A stretch of DNA of 42,351 nt from Zopfochytrium polystomum (lineage: Eukaryota; Chytridiomycota; Chytridiomycetes; Chytridiales; Chytridiaceae), in the NCBI GenBank assembly GCA_025765615.1, contig JAIVFJ010000431.1, forward strand, positions 1 through 42,351, read 5' to 3'. Below, piece after piece: positions 20,716 to 30,058 of this stretch; the stretch's first letter is position 1, and each line of letters begins with the position of its first letter. The position numbers were made by a program, and so were the translations under genes. Below the pieces are notes generated by a model that had not been told where the DNA came from, did not search any database, and saw nothing but the letters and a program-made list of their open reading frames with translations.

Positions 20716-20818
20716 GCCACTGCAAGCTGGACGTGGTCCGATGCTGGGAATGGACTCTGTGGACTCTGGACTCTGCGCCGGAAATCGTCCCGGCGCTGCA
20801 CCTCTCGACCCTGGCCGT
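20716..20818 (+). pseudogene. Isolated LRR-family fragment
   Basis: About 100 bp encode HCKLDVVRCWEW and then a stretch ending ALHLSTLAV, the same block as in LRR copies 1 (HCKLDVVRCSEW) and 3 (RCKLDVVRC). No other part of the gene adjoins it; flanking sequence is unrelated. Confidence 0.75.
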
Positions 20819-21084
20819 AAGACGAAATCGCTCGTCAGGATTTCGGGACTTACAGACCGCTTCGTTAAGGGGGATAGCGAGAGGATGGACATAGTCATTG
20901 GAATCCAGAAAAATGAATGGTCAGGCCATTGTTATGACACTAAACAACACTGCCAGTACGGGCGGAACGATTCCGCCCGAAGCACCGTCAGGCGTTGCGG
21001 TAAGACGAAATCTCTCTTCGCGAGGGGAGGGTGGACATGCTCATTGAAGTGGAATCAGAGAAATCAAGGGTCAAACATTTGTAA

Positions 21085-21849
21085 TTACACTAATCCACTC
21101 TCGGTCCACCATTTTAGCACACCCAGGTTGGCGCAACTCTCCAGAATTCGACTGGGAGAGAACAGCATATCCCATCCACTGCCTTTCCACCACTCCAAGA
21201 CCGCCACATGTCCGTACTCTGTGGCAGAATACAGTGCAGCAGGCGAGTACCGTAGCTCCAAGCCACTGTCCTTCCACCACTGGAGGCTCTCCACGTGCCC
21301 GTTCTGGCACGCCATCTCGATCGCGAGGTTCGTGTACCGCAGCGCGATGCCAGAGTCCTTCCACCACTGCAACACGTCTACACGGCCCTCCCTGCTGGCG
21401 AAGTCGACCGCAAACTTTGGCTGCATCTCCAACTTGATGCCGCTCTCGTGCAACCACCAGTCGAGGACGGCAATGTTCCCTGCGCTGCTGGCCAGAGAGA
21501 GCCCGCGCCACAGGTGCAGTTCGGTGAAGTCCCTCTCAGCCGCTGCCCACCACCGGAGGATCTCGATGTTTCCCTCAATGCAAGGATGCGTGATGGCCTG
21601 GCCGGTGCAGCGCGGCTGGAGGCCGTTGGCTTGGCAGTAGCGCCACAACATATCGAGGAGGTAAGTTTCGTTGCACCTGCTGGCGACGTCAAACTCGAGG
21701 GCGTAGCTGTTGCGGAAGGACTCTGCCTGAAGCAGCGGGAGGCGATGAAGCGTGGCGAAGCGAAAGCGCTGGTTGGGAGGGAAGAAGGGAGCGATCTCCT
21801 CGACGGCGTGGGGAGGAAGGCGAAGCTGGTGACGGCGCAAGGCGCACAT
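21085..21849 (-). CDS. Ankyrin-repeat protein
   Basis: A single-exon minus-strand gene of 254 aa from ATG 21849. The frame is open 23 codons further upstream, but the homologous fragment at 15714 starts at the equivalent ATG. The N-terminal 60 residues (LRLPPHAVEEIAPFFPP, LHRLPLLQAESFRNS) form a conserved leader, perhaps F-box-like in position. At least six ankyrin-type repeats follow, of the form AxxxGHVxVLxWWKDSGL: EGNIEILRWW, AGNIAVLDWW, REGRVDVLQWW, QNGHVESLQWW, EYGHVAVLEWW, ANLGVLKWW. This Trp-Trp-ending variety is expanded in several chytrid and protist genomes, as I recall. Function unknown; protein interaction is likely. The gene sits head-to-head with an LRR pseudogene 248 bp away. 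Confidence 0.85.
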   Translation of the reverse strand: MCALRRHQLRLPPHAVEEIAPFFPPNQRFRFATLHRLPLLQAESFRNSYALEFDVASRCNETYLLDMLWRYCQANGLQPRCTGQAITHPCIEGNIEILRWWAAAERDFTELHLWRGLSLASSAGNIAVLDWWLHESGIKLEMQPKFAVDFASREGRVDVLQWWKDSGIALRYTNLAIEMACQNGHVESLQWWKDSGLELRYSPAALYSATEYGHVAVLEWWKGSGWDMLFSPSRILESCANLGVLKWWTESGLV

Positions 21850-22097
21850 TTTGCTTTTTTTCGCTTGGGACCATGGGGCTGCGCCACATACAGTAAATGC
21901 ACCGTGTCTCGGTCCCACTCTGGCACTTCGCGATCACAACTTCGGCTCACTCACTGCTCTTCCACTTCGTGGTCCATATCATCTACCGGTATCCCCTCGC
22001 GCGACCGCACCGAAAACATCGCGTTGCCCCCGCTTCGAAGGCTGAGCCAAAGTCAGGCTCGACGTGCGAATTCCATCCGGGCCTAAAACTTCCACGT

Positions 22098-22745
22098 ATG
22101 GCGCCATGGAGCGCCTTTGCCTCAGCGCCGTTGGAGAGAAATGTGAGGAATGCACCTGCTTACCCAATAATCCGTCGTCTGATGTACCTGCCTCTAGTCT
22201 TCCCGTTTTCCCGTGCGCATCATGTTGTAGTCCTTCGTCTCTACGAGTCAAACACTTCACATCGCGCGCGAAGTCGAAATGAGGCAGACCGTTTCGTGGA
22301 AATAATGCTTTCGGCGCGTCCGTGGTCCGAGCTTCACATAGACATCAGTTTCGACAAGACCAAGGAGCTGTGGATTCGCAATGGCATGAACACGGATTCG
22401 ACCCGACGAAGATTCGCAATGGCATGAACAAGCTGTACAGCTTGGTCAACCGCGACACGGTTAGACCTATCCGGCGGTCGCCTTTCTGCAGGCTATACTG
22501 CAGCACCCCTCGATCAATGCGATCCGACACCCGATCGCATTGGACGTGCACTTCTCCATCCAAAGGCAAATCCTGCTGTGTTTGAATCGGAATTTTTCGA
22601 TCCGCCGGCACCGTTTCGCGTTCAATCAATCGCATTCTTCTGCGACCTTAGTGACCAGAGCCCCTTCACTATCGGAGAGTTCTTGAGATCTCCATCTTGA
22701 GCATTCAAACTTTGGGTATTCAGCCAACCTGGTGGGAATGGCAAG
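22098..22745 (+). pseudogene. LRR-family pseudogene, 5' part
   Basis: Exon 1 (22098-22142, MAPWSAFASAPLERN) has the same 45-nt length, splice phase and GTGAGG donor position as LRR copy 1. Exon 2 similarity begins near 22233 but is one base out of frame and soon reaches a stop. Later pieces match ADRFVEIMLSARPWSELH and IRNGMNKLYSLVNRDT in other frames. A stretch of about 40 bp containing ATTCGCAATGGCATGAACA is duplicated in place (22375-22433). Similarity fades near FTIGEF at about 22690; the repeat-coding part is missing. Confidence 0.8.
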
Positions 22746-23106
22746 ATCCCCTCCTCCTCAACAATCCACTTTTAATGAGGCATACCAAAAAGAAGCGCCT
22801 CAAACTTCTGATTGTACGCGAAAAATCTCGGCTGTGGATGTTGGGAGCTACGGCTCAATGGTAACCTTAGTGAGGTTTGAGATACTCAGTATTGCTCGCA
22901 AGTCACCTCATCTTATTTGTCCACTCATAAGGAGATGGCTGCTGTCGGAAACGAGAACATACGGTATTTGCGAAGTCACAAGCTTTATTGAGCCAGCTGC
23001 GTTCAAGGGTAATATGAAGAGAAAAACTGAAAGCGAGCTTCGAATTCCCTTAAGGCGTTTTCATCAAACACAGAATTGCACCAATGCACCAAGAGGGTTT
23101 TCGACT
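22746..23106. other. Intergenic spacer
   Basis: No supported gene between the LRR pseudogene and the SDR stop codon. Confidence 0.5.
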
Positions 23107-23835
23107 TTAGTACGAGAACGCCAACCCTCCCGACGCACCAATACTCTGTCCCGTGATCCAGCGGCTCTTGGGATCCAGCAGGAACGTGACCGCCGCAGCA
23201 ACGTCCTCGGGCTTGCCAAATTCTCCGAACGGCGTTGAATTCACAGCCATTTCTTCAAAGCCGGCAGTCATGTCGGTCTTGGTCATGCCCGGCAAAACGG
23301 CGTTCACCCTGATCTTGCGCGGCGCGAGCTCGACGGCGAGCGCCCTGGTGTACGCGTCCATCGCCCCCTTGGACGCCGTGTAGGCGGTGTGGTTGGGGAA
23401 CGGGACGCGCGTGACCGCAGACGAGATGTTGACGACGCTGCCCTCGTTCACAATGTGCGGGACAGCCGCCGACGTGACGTAAAGGAACGAAAACACGTTG
23501 GCCGCAATCGTTTTCTCGATTGTCGCAAAGGGCGCGGTCACCGGAGCGGGCTCGTATATGGCGGCGTTGTTGACCAGACCGGTGATCTTGCCAAACCGCG
23601 CGACGGTCTCGTCGATGAGCTTGGACGCGCCTTCCGGAGTCGACACGTCGGCCTGGATGGCGATGGCGTCGCCGGCGCCGAGCTGCTTGAGTTCCTTGAC
23701 GAGGGCATCGGCGGCAGCGGCGGAAGCCTTGTAGTTGATGACGACGGCAGTCGATTTGTCTGCGAGCTGCTTGGCGATGGCGGCGCCGATGCCCTTTGCA
23801 CCACCGGTGATGACAATGACACGGTCAAAGGACAT
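23107..23835 (-). CDS. Short-chain dehydrogenase/reductase (classical SDR)
   Basis: Single-exon minus-strand gene, 242 aa, typical for classical SDRs (about 250). Visible motifs: the dinucleotide site TGGAKGIG (10-17), NNAA (89-92), structural Asn in AANVF (113), catalytic Ser in NISSA (138-139), and the catalytic YTASK (Tyr152, Lys156), followed by NAVLPGMTKTDMT. The C-terminus has the FLLDPKSRWITGQS and GASGGL stretch of 3-oxoacyl-ACP-reductase-like members. The lack of a basic residue in GGAKG beyond Lys14, and Asn34 rather than an acid at the end of beta-2, point to NADP(H) rather than NAD(H). The substrate cannot be told. A TATA box lies about 145 bp upstream. No signal peptide, so probably cytosolic. 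Confidence 0.92.
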   Translation of the reverse strand: MSFDRVIVITGGAKGIGAAIAKQLADKSTAVVINYKASAAAADALVKELKQLGAGDAIAIQADVSTPEGASKLIDETVARFGKITGLVNNAAIYEPAPVTAPFATIEKTIAANVFSFLYVTSAAVPHIVNEGSVVNISSAVTRVPFPNHTAYTASKGAMDAYTRALAVELAPRKIRVNAVLPGMTKTDMTAGFEEMAVNSTPFGEFGKPEDVAAAVTFLLDPKSRWITGQSIGASGGLAFSY

Positions 23836-23976
23836 GATTCTGTGTGAGAGAGAGAAAGTAGACTAGCTTGTTTGAAACGAAAAGGTGGGAGGCTATCTGA
23901 CAGGAGCTGAGGGGAAATCGAGGGAGAAAGGCGCTTGCTGACTGAATGGTGCAGCCCCAAAGCGAACCCTTCCGTC

Positions 23977-23984
23977 GTTTTATA
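23977..23984 (-). promoter_or_regulatory. TATA box of the SDR gene
   Basis: TATAAAAC on the minus strand, 142-149 bp upstream of the ATG at 23835. Confidence 0.6.
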
Positions 23985-24760
23985 CTCTTGCTGACGTTAT
24001 TGATTGCAAATCATTTACCGCCTCACCTTTGTGAAGTGATCGCACGGATTACAAATCGTAGCCACAGAGTGACTAATTTCAATGATGTCGGGAAATGGAA
24101 ATTGTCTGGTGCGGAAAAAAGGCTCTCCCTGCTGCAAGCCCCCGGTAACATGCTTTGATTTGAAATCACGGGCAACACGAAAAAACCACACGAGAAAATA
24201 CTCCGACCAAGCCCAACCCCACTGATCTGTTCAATTGATGAAAGCTGCGGCGGAGTCCACTCTCACTGACTCGTGTAATGGTTCCCTCGTTCGTACAGTT
24301 AGCAATGCACCAAGAGCTTTGTAGGAGGCTTTCGACAACGGCCCCTGAAACACCAAACGCAAAGACGTGGCCAGTGGCTGGGCCGTTCGAATGAAACTGC
24401 TTGGTGTGAGCGATCCTCCATTCATGATTGCTCACACAAAGCAATCCCATTCAAAAGGCCAACCCACCGGCAGGTTCCTTTGCGTTTGGTGCTTCAGTAG
24501 CCCAAAGGCAGACTTGATGCCAAAATAATTGAACGAAAGAAGCCCTGTGCGGACACCATTTGCTCATTTGGATGGATGTCTCTGTTGCAGATGGGGACGT
24601 AGGCCAGTCGTGAGATTTGCGGTACAATTAAGGACTGGTGGGGTGGGTGAATCATACGAACCTACGCGTGTCTTATTTGTGAAAAACGGCCTGTTGTCGA
24701 CCAACTCGCCAACAGTCGAGTGGACAGTGCGGTGCTCGAAGCGAATGCTTTGGCAGTGAT
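23985..24760. other. Intergenic spacer
   Basis: No supported gene. Short open frames without domains on both strands. Confidence 0.5.
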
Positions 24761-24762
24761 AA

Positions 24763-25152
24763 ATGGTGCATCAATTGCGGGTACCCATTTGGCCGTGTGT
24801 GCAACAGCCTGCCGTTGTGGGCAAGACACCGGATGGGGGGAGGCGGCGGAGAGGTGGGGACGGGGGGACGATTGGGCGGTCACGTAGCAGCAGTAGCGGC
24901 AGCTGGTTGGCCTTCGTGTTTGCGAGCTTGTCTGTCTCCAGCAGCCAAGTTGTGGCGCAGCACGTCTCCTGTTAACGAACGCGCTCACTCCCTCGGAACG
25001 GATCCGATTGTCGATCGTCGGCGTCGAAGCGCAGATGAGCGGACATGCATGGAATGGAGTACGCTTGCCCTCTCGATCACCCGTGTTGTCTGAAGCAATA
25101 CCGCTGCCCCCCTGTGCTCCTGATCATCCGCATATGCGTTCGCATTACTTAG
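24763..25152 (+). repeat. Upstream region of LRR copy 2, shared with copy 3
   Basis: Matches the region upstream of LRR copy 3 in inverted orientation (30525-30059). Shared blocks include GGGCAAGACAC near 24820/30470, the CCAGCAGC block near 24940/30290, GCGTCGAAGCGCAGATGAGCGG near 25023/30175, and CGCTTGCCCTCTCGATC near 25063/30130. One frame keeps VGKTPDG/VGKTLDG and ends SVSSS/SASSS, so part may be a 5' exon, but I could not fix the start codon. The last bases (ACTTAG) are the acceptor of the main exon. Confidence 0.7.
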
Positions 25153-26836
25153 TCCTTCTTCTTCGAAGCGGGCGTTTCCCTTCACACGCGAATCCGCAGC
25201 GAAGCGGACCGTTACGTCCAGCGAGTAATTGTAGAGCCTGCTCCGTCCTCGCTTAATATCTACATCGGTCTCAGCAGGGTCAAGCGGTTGTGGATGCCAG
25301 CCGGCTTATTCCAGCTGTATGGCAAGGTCAAAGCCATGATTGAACCCATGCCGGCGGTCGTCTTTCTGCAGGCGATACTGCAGCATCCCTTGATCCAATC
25401 AATCCGACGCCCGATCCAGTTGCGGATGCACTTCACCATGCTTCAAGACGAGGCATACCTGAAAGCATTTGAAACGTTCAACTCGGGGTTTTTTGGTCCG
25501 TCTTCACCGTTTGGCGTTCAATCAGTTGGAATCGACTTTGGCATGCACGAGAAAAGCCTTTTTACTATCGGAACGTTCTTGAGCTCTCCGTTCTGCCGGA
25601 TTCGAGCCTTGAGTATTGAGCGGATTTCATGGCGATGGGAAGATCCAGTCGTCCTCGAGAAACAACTGGATTGCTTGTTTCACGCCCGATCAATAGAAGA
25701 GCTGCATTACGACGTAGGAACTCTTGGCATCGAAATCGTGGCCAAGGGGTTGGGACGCCGAATTTGCTTGTCGCCAAACATCAAGTCTCTGAAACTGCGC
25801 ATTTGGGAGGATTGCCTTCCAGCGTTTGTGACGGGGCTGACCTCAGCCGGAGAGAATCGACTGCAGCACTTGCAATTGTCGATTCAATACTATCGAGAAA
25901 GGGATGGTATGGAAGCCTACTTGCACTTTGAAGAAGTTGTTGCTGACACTATTGACGCACTCTTGCGATCGAAACACCTGCTGTCTCTGGCCCTAATGTG
26001 TGTTGAACTATTGGGAGAAAACAAGGGAGACCGCATCCGCCACGCACTTGGATATCTATCCTCATCGCCTCTGCAGTCTCTCTCCTTGCCGTGGTCACCT
26101 TCAGACGCCTCCGTCCTCCACCTCATTCAAATCCTCACCCGCGGCGCCAACCTCCGCGAGCTCGAACTTGGCGGCCCACTCAGCTTCGCCAGCTTCGCAG
26201 CACTGCTCGCCGCCTCGCCCCGCTGCAATCTGGACGTGGTCCGATGCAGGTGGCAGCCGAGCTGGGAGCCGGACTCGGCAGCACCAATTGTCTCGGCGCT
26301 GCGTCGCTCGACGCTGGCCGTCGTGGGCCTGCCCGCCTACTCCACCAGGCAACTGCCCCCGGAACTGCGTCTGGGCAGAGTAGTTACAGATGCCGCGGCG
26401 GCGAACCCTGGCTGTGCCACGGGTTCCTGCCCGTCGCGACCTCGATTACGCGCGAAGAAGGCAGTGGGCCACCGCCAACGGGGTCGGCCCGGCGTACGTG
26501 TCTGTCGCGGCGGAGAGGATGCGTGTTGCGCGGACGATACTACACTGCGGACGGCTGCTTTTGCTTGCGAAAACCAGCTTCCCTCCGACGTCTCCTGCCA
26601 CCGTGCCCGTCGACCGACGGCGCCCGCTGCCACGGGTCGTCTGGGAGTTAGTCGTTGAGGCGCTGATGAGCGGCTGGTTCCTCCCGCGGGACATTGCAGA
26701 CGTGGTGGTTGCAATGGGCGACCGGCGGTCGATCGGACGCCTTCTCCGCTGCAGTGACTGGTACGGACAGATGGGGGAGCGGGCGTTTGTGTGGAGGTGC
26801 GCCGCGTTTCGAGAGGCGGTAAAGGAGGAGCCATAA
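25153..26836 (+). pseudogene. LRR-family protein, copy 2; frameshifted near the 3' end
   Basis: The main exon opens SFFFEAGVSLHTRIR and EADRYVQRV, like copies 1 and 3. Leucine-rich repeats follow (SPNIKSLKLRIW, LQHLQLSIQYY, SSPLQSLSLPWSPSD, GANLRELELGG, RCNLDVVRC). Against copy 3 one base is missing near 26405 and two extra bases occur near 26430. The frame therefore leaves the family sequence after DAAAANP and would stop at 26656. The family sequence resumes in another frame (DYARRRQWATANGVGPAYV) and ends at TAA 26834 with the full C-terminal module (DWYGQMGERAFVWRCAAFR). The rest is undamaged, so it is a very recent pseudogene, a truncated gene, or an assembly error. The upstream start exon is unresolved. 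Confidence 0.8.
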
Positions 26837-27074
26837 GAGGAAACCGGGTTTGATTGCAATACAACTTGGGGTCCAAATTTCTGAGATCTGCGGTGCTGCA
26901 TACTGCAATACCAGAACGGGTCCAGCTTTCTTTGTCGGTAGCATCCGAACCGCTTTTCGTGGACGCGAAGGAAGCGGTCAAGTTGTCGCGCGATGCTCCG
27001 ACTCACTCTTTGCATTGTCAAAGCAAGTCCTGCATCCAGCGTTGCGCGCCCCTCGACCCGAACGATCCTAATTG

Positions 27075-27207
27075 ACAAATATTGACGGCGACTTGCGGTA
27101 TACCCTGCCCTACCACAATCAGTTCTTTGAGACGATCGCGGCAACGCGCGATTTGATGGGCCGCCTGAAGTGGCCAACAACACATTCCGAGAAGGAAGGC
27201 ATCTAAG
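27075..27207 (+). CDS. Possible orphan terminal exon
   Basis: A short plus-strand frame without its own ATG reads GDLRYTLPYHNQFFETIA then RDLMGRLKWPTTH and stops at TAA. Codon use is coding-like, but the family is not recognised and no matching upstream exon was found. It lies between two LRR 3' ends and may be gene debris. Confidence 0.2.
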
Positions 27208-27300
27208 CGAACTTGACAAAAGTTTTTTAAGATTCACTTTCTCTTCCACACAGTGGTCGCGTTCCTTCTATTTCACAAATTGGAGCGATTTCCAATGGTA

Positions 27301-27388
27301 AGCAGTGACTGCTACGGGCAGGTGGAGGAGCGGGCGTTTGTGTGGAGGTGCGCCGCGTTTCGAGGAACGTTGAAGGAGCAACGTTGAG
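27301..27388 (+). pseudogene. LRR-family 3'-end fragment
   Basis: About 85 bp encode SDCYGQVEERAFVWRCAAFR followed by GTLKEQR and a stop: only the C-terminal module of the LRR family. The downstream flank also matches the 3' flanks of copies 2 and 3 (GGGTCCAAA...TGAGATCT), so the duplicated piece spans the last codons and the 3' flank. Confidence 0.85.
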
Positions 27389-27790
27389 AGAAATATTGAT
27401 TGAAATTGAACTAGTTTGCTGGCGGGTCCAAACTTGTGAGATCTCCGATCCTGGCTATGTGCAACAGAATAATTTCGGCCCTGTGTATTTCTGTTTTGTG
27501 TTGAGAATCTCGTGTTTCATTTGCCCCTTTCCAACACTTCTTCCATTGGCTTCTTTCACAGCCATTGTTTGGTGTTTGGCCGTTCTATCCGAATTCGCTC
27601 CGATTTGTGAAATAAAAGGAACTTGACTATTATTTGGATGTAGACTAGCTTTGGGAATGCGTTGCTTGCTACTTGAGCCGGTCTACTATCGCCCGCTGCC
27701 GCCATCGTCCAAAGAGCTGATTGGGGTACTACCGCAAGTCGCCGGTCACTTCCCCACAACTGGTTGCCCACGCCAGACCAAAAACAACAA

Positions 27791-27859
<69 letters not shown>

Positions 27860-28342
27860 AGGTCGTGCGCGCGCGTTTAATCGTCCGAAGCGGACGAGAC
27901 GAAAGAATTCATGGGTGGGAACAGGGCCGGCCACTCGCAAATCGAAATCCGTACTTGCTCAACTAATGTCGTGCGGTGCCGGCTCCCACGGCTGGCCCGC
28001 AGCAGGTAATAGTTCGGAGGACTCCCAAATACCTTCTTACAAGCTAAACAAAACCGCGCTCTGTCAGCCTGTGTATCTATCTGTCCATGATCTCGACCGA
28101 ATTACCCATGTTTGCCGAGCGAGCGTGGTATCACAGTTGACATTGCCTTGTGGAAGGTCTGACGCTATACTTTCCGCACTCTTGATGGTATTTTCTTTTT
28201 TCTAATGCTTTAGCTCGACACATCGATCTGAAACGTTTCTACACCGAGCAGAACTAATCACAGAGGGAGAGGCGGTTGTGCCTCAGGAATTTGGACCGGC
28301 AAGTAATCAAGTTCTACATCGATCAATACCACTTTTGTTCTC
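27389..28342. other. Spacer between convergent LRR copies
   Basis: Contains a long CA microsatellite (27796-27854) and duplicated LRR 3' flanks at both edges. No supported gene. Confidence 0.6.
27796..27854. repeat. (CA)n microsatellite
   Basis: About 29 uninterrupted CA units between the convergent LRR copies 2 and 3. Confidence 0.95.
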
Positions 28343-30058
28343 TCAAGGATGCTCCTTCAACGTCTCTCGAAACGCGGCGCACCTCCACACAAACGCCCGC
28401 TCCTCCATATGCCCGTACCAGTCGCTGCAGCGGAGAAGGCGTCCGATCGACCGCCGGTCGCCCATTGCAACCACCACGTCTGCAATGTCCCGCGGGAGGA
28501 ACCAGCCGCTCATTAGCGCCTCAACGACTAACTCCCAGACGACCCGTGGCAGCGGGCGCCGTCGGTCGACGGGCACGGCACCAACGCTGGTGGTGGCAGC
28601 AGTTGTGGGCGGGTAGCTGGTTTTCGCAAGCAAAAGCAAGCGTCCGCAGTGCAGTATCGTCCGTGCAACACGCATTCTCTCTGCTGCGACCGACACGTAC
28701 GCCGGGCCGACCACGTCGGCGGCGGCCCACTGCCTTCTGCGCGCGTCATCCAGCGTCACGGCGGGCACGAGCCCGTTGCAAAGCCAGGGATTCGCGGCCG
28801 CGGCATCTGTTAATACTCCTTTCGGACGCATTTCCGGGGGCAGTCCGCGAGTGGTGTAGGCTTCGATGAGCAGGTCCACGACGGACAGCGTCGATCGACG
28901 CAGGGCCCAGACGATTGGCGGCACCGAGTCCGGTTCCCAGGTCGTCCGCCTCTTGCATCGGACCACGTCGAGCTTGCAGCGGGGCGAAGCGGCGAGCAGC
29001 GCTGCGACGCTGGCGAGGCTGATTTGGCCGCCGAGCTCGAGTTCGCGGAGATTGGCGCCGCGGGTGAGGATTTGAATAAGGCGGATAACCGAGGCGTTGG
29101 AGGGAGACCACGGCAAGGTGAGGGATTGCAGTGGAGATGAGGATAGATATCCGAGTGCGTGGCAGATGCGGTCTCCCATTTTTTCTCCCAATAACTTTAC
29201 AGAAAGCATGGCCAGAGATACCAGGTGTTTCGATCGCAAGAGAGCGTCGATGGCGTCAGCAACAACCTCTTCAAAGTTCCAGTTGGCTTGGCGATCAATT
29301 CGATGTCGAGGCCGAGGATGTTGAATCGACAATTGCAGGTGCTTTATCCGATTCTCTCCAGTTGAGGTCAGCCCCGCCAGAAACGCTGGAAGGCAATCCG
29401 CCCAAATGCGCAACTTCAGAGACTGGATGTTTGGCGACAAGCAAATTCCGCGTCCCAATCCCTCGGCCACGATTTCGATGCCAGCAGTTCCTATTTCAAA
29501 GTGTAGCTCCTCTATCGATGGGGCGTGAAACAAGCAATCCAGTTGTCTTTGGAGGACTACCGCATCTTCCCATCTCCATAGAATCCACTGAATACTCAAT
29601 GTTCGAATCCGGCAGAACGGAGAGCTCAAGAATGTTCCGATAGTAAACAGGCTTTTCTCAAACAGACCAAAGTCGATTCCAACTAATTGAACCCGAAACG
29701 GTGAGGACGGCCCAAAGAACCCCGAGTTGAGCGTTTCGAGTGCTTCAAGGTATGGCACGTCTTGAACCATGGTCAAGTACACCCGCAACGGGATCGGGCG
29801 TCGGATTGCTTTGATCGAAGGATGCTGCAATATCGCCTGCAGAAAGATCACCGCCGGCATGGGTTCAATCTTGGCTTTGGCCTTGCCGTATAGCTGGAAC
29901 AAGCCGCCCAGCATCGACAACCGCTTGCGCGTGCTGAACCCAATGTAGATATTAAGCCAGGACGGGACAGGCTCTGCAAGCACTCGCTGCACGTAACGGT
30001 CCGCTTCGCTGTGGATTCGCGAGTGAAGGGAAGCGTCTCCCTCTTCGAAGGAGAAGAA
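28343..30058 (-). CDS. LRR-family protein, copy 3; the most complete copy
   Basis: The main exon starts at 30058 after the acceptor TTTGTAG and runs to the stop at 28343 (571 codons) without a break. It opens FFSFEEGDASLHSRI and EADRYVQRVLAEPVPSW, then has IKAIRRPIPLRVYL and the leucine-rich central part (SPNIQSLKLRIWADCLPAFL, IKHLQLSIQ, SSPLQSLTLPWSPS, GANLRELELGG, RCKLDVVRC). The conserved C-terminal region follows: DAAAANPWLCNGLVP, GPAYVSVAAERMRVARTIL, VVWELVVEALMSGWFLPRD, IADVVVAMGDRR and the terminal DWYGHMEERAFVWRCAAFR. It gives the reference layout for the family. The initiator exon is not resolved; upstream sequence is shared with copy 2. No known domain beyond LRR-like repeats and no signal or membrane segment, so a cytosolic interaction protein is plausible. 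Confidence 0.8.
   Translation of the reverse strand, partial: FFSFEEGDASLHSRIHSEADRYVQRVLAEPVPSWLNIYIGFSTRKRLSMLGGLFQLYGKAKAKIEPMPAVIFLQAILQHPSIKAIRRPIPLRVYLTMVQDVPYLEALETLNSGFFGPSSPFRVQLVGIDFGLFEKSLFTIGTFLSSPFCRIRTLSIQWILWRWEDAVVLQRQLDCLFHAPSIEELHFEIGTAGIEIVAEGLGRGICLSPNIQSLKLRIWADCLPAFLAGLTSTGENRIKHLQLSIQHPRPRHRIDRQANWNFEEVVADAIDALLRSKHLVSLAMLSVKLLGEKMGDRICHALGYLSSSPLQSLTLPWSPSNASVIRLIQILTRGANLRELELGGQISLASVAALLAASPRCKLDVVRCKRRTTWEPDSVPPIVWALRRSTLSVVDLLIEAYTTRGLPPEMRPKGVLTDAAAANPWLCNGLVPAVTLDDARRRQWAAADVVGPAYVSVAAERMRVARTILHCGRLLLLAKTSYPPTTAATTSVGAVPVDRRRPLPRVVWELVVEALMSGWFLPRDIADVVVAMGDRRSIGRLLRCSDWYGHMEERAFVWRCAAFRETLKEHP

Noticed and set aside
27796..27854. Dinucleotide, TCTG and GA repeats considered as CRISPR-like or telomeric arrays
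   Set aside because: They are simple microsatellites without spacers or telomere-type units.
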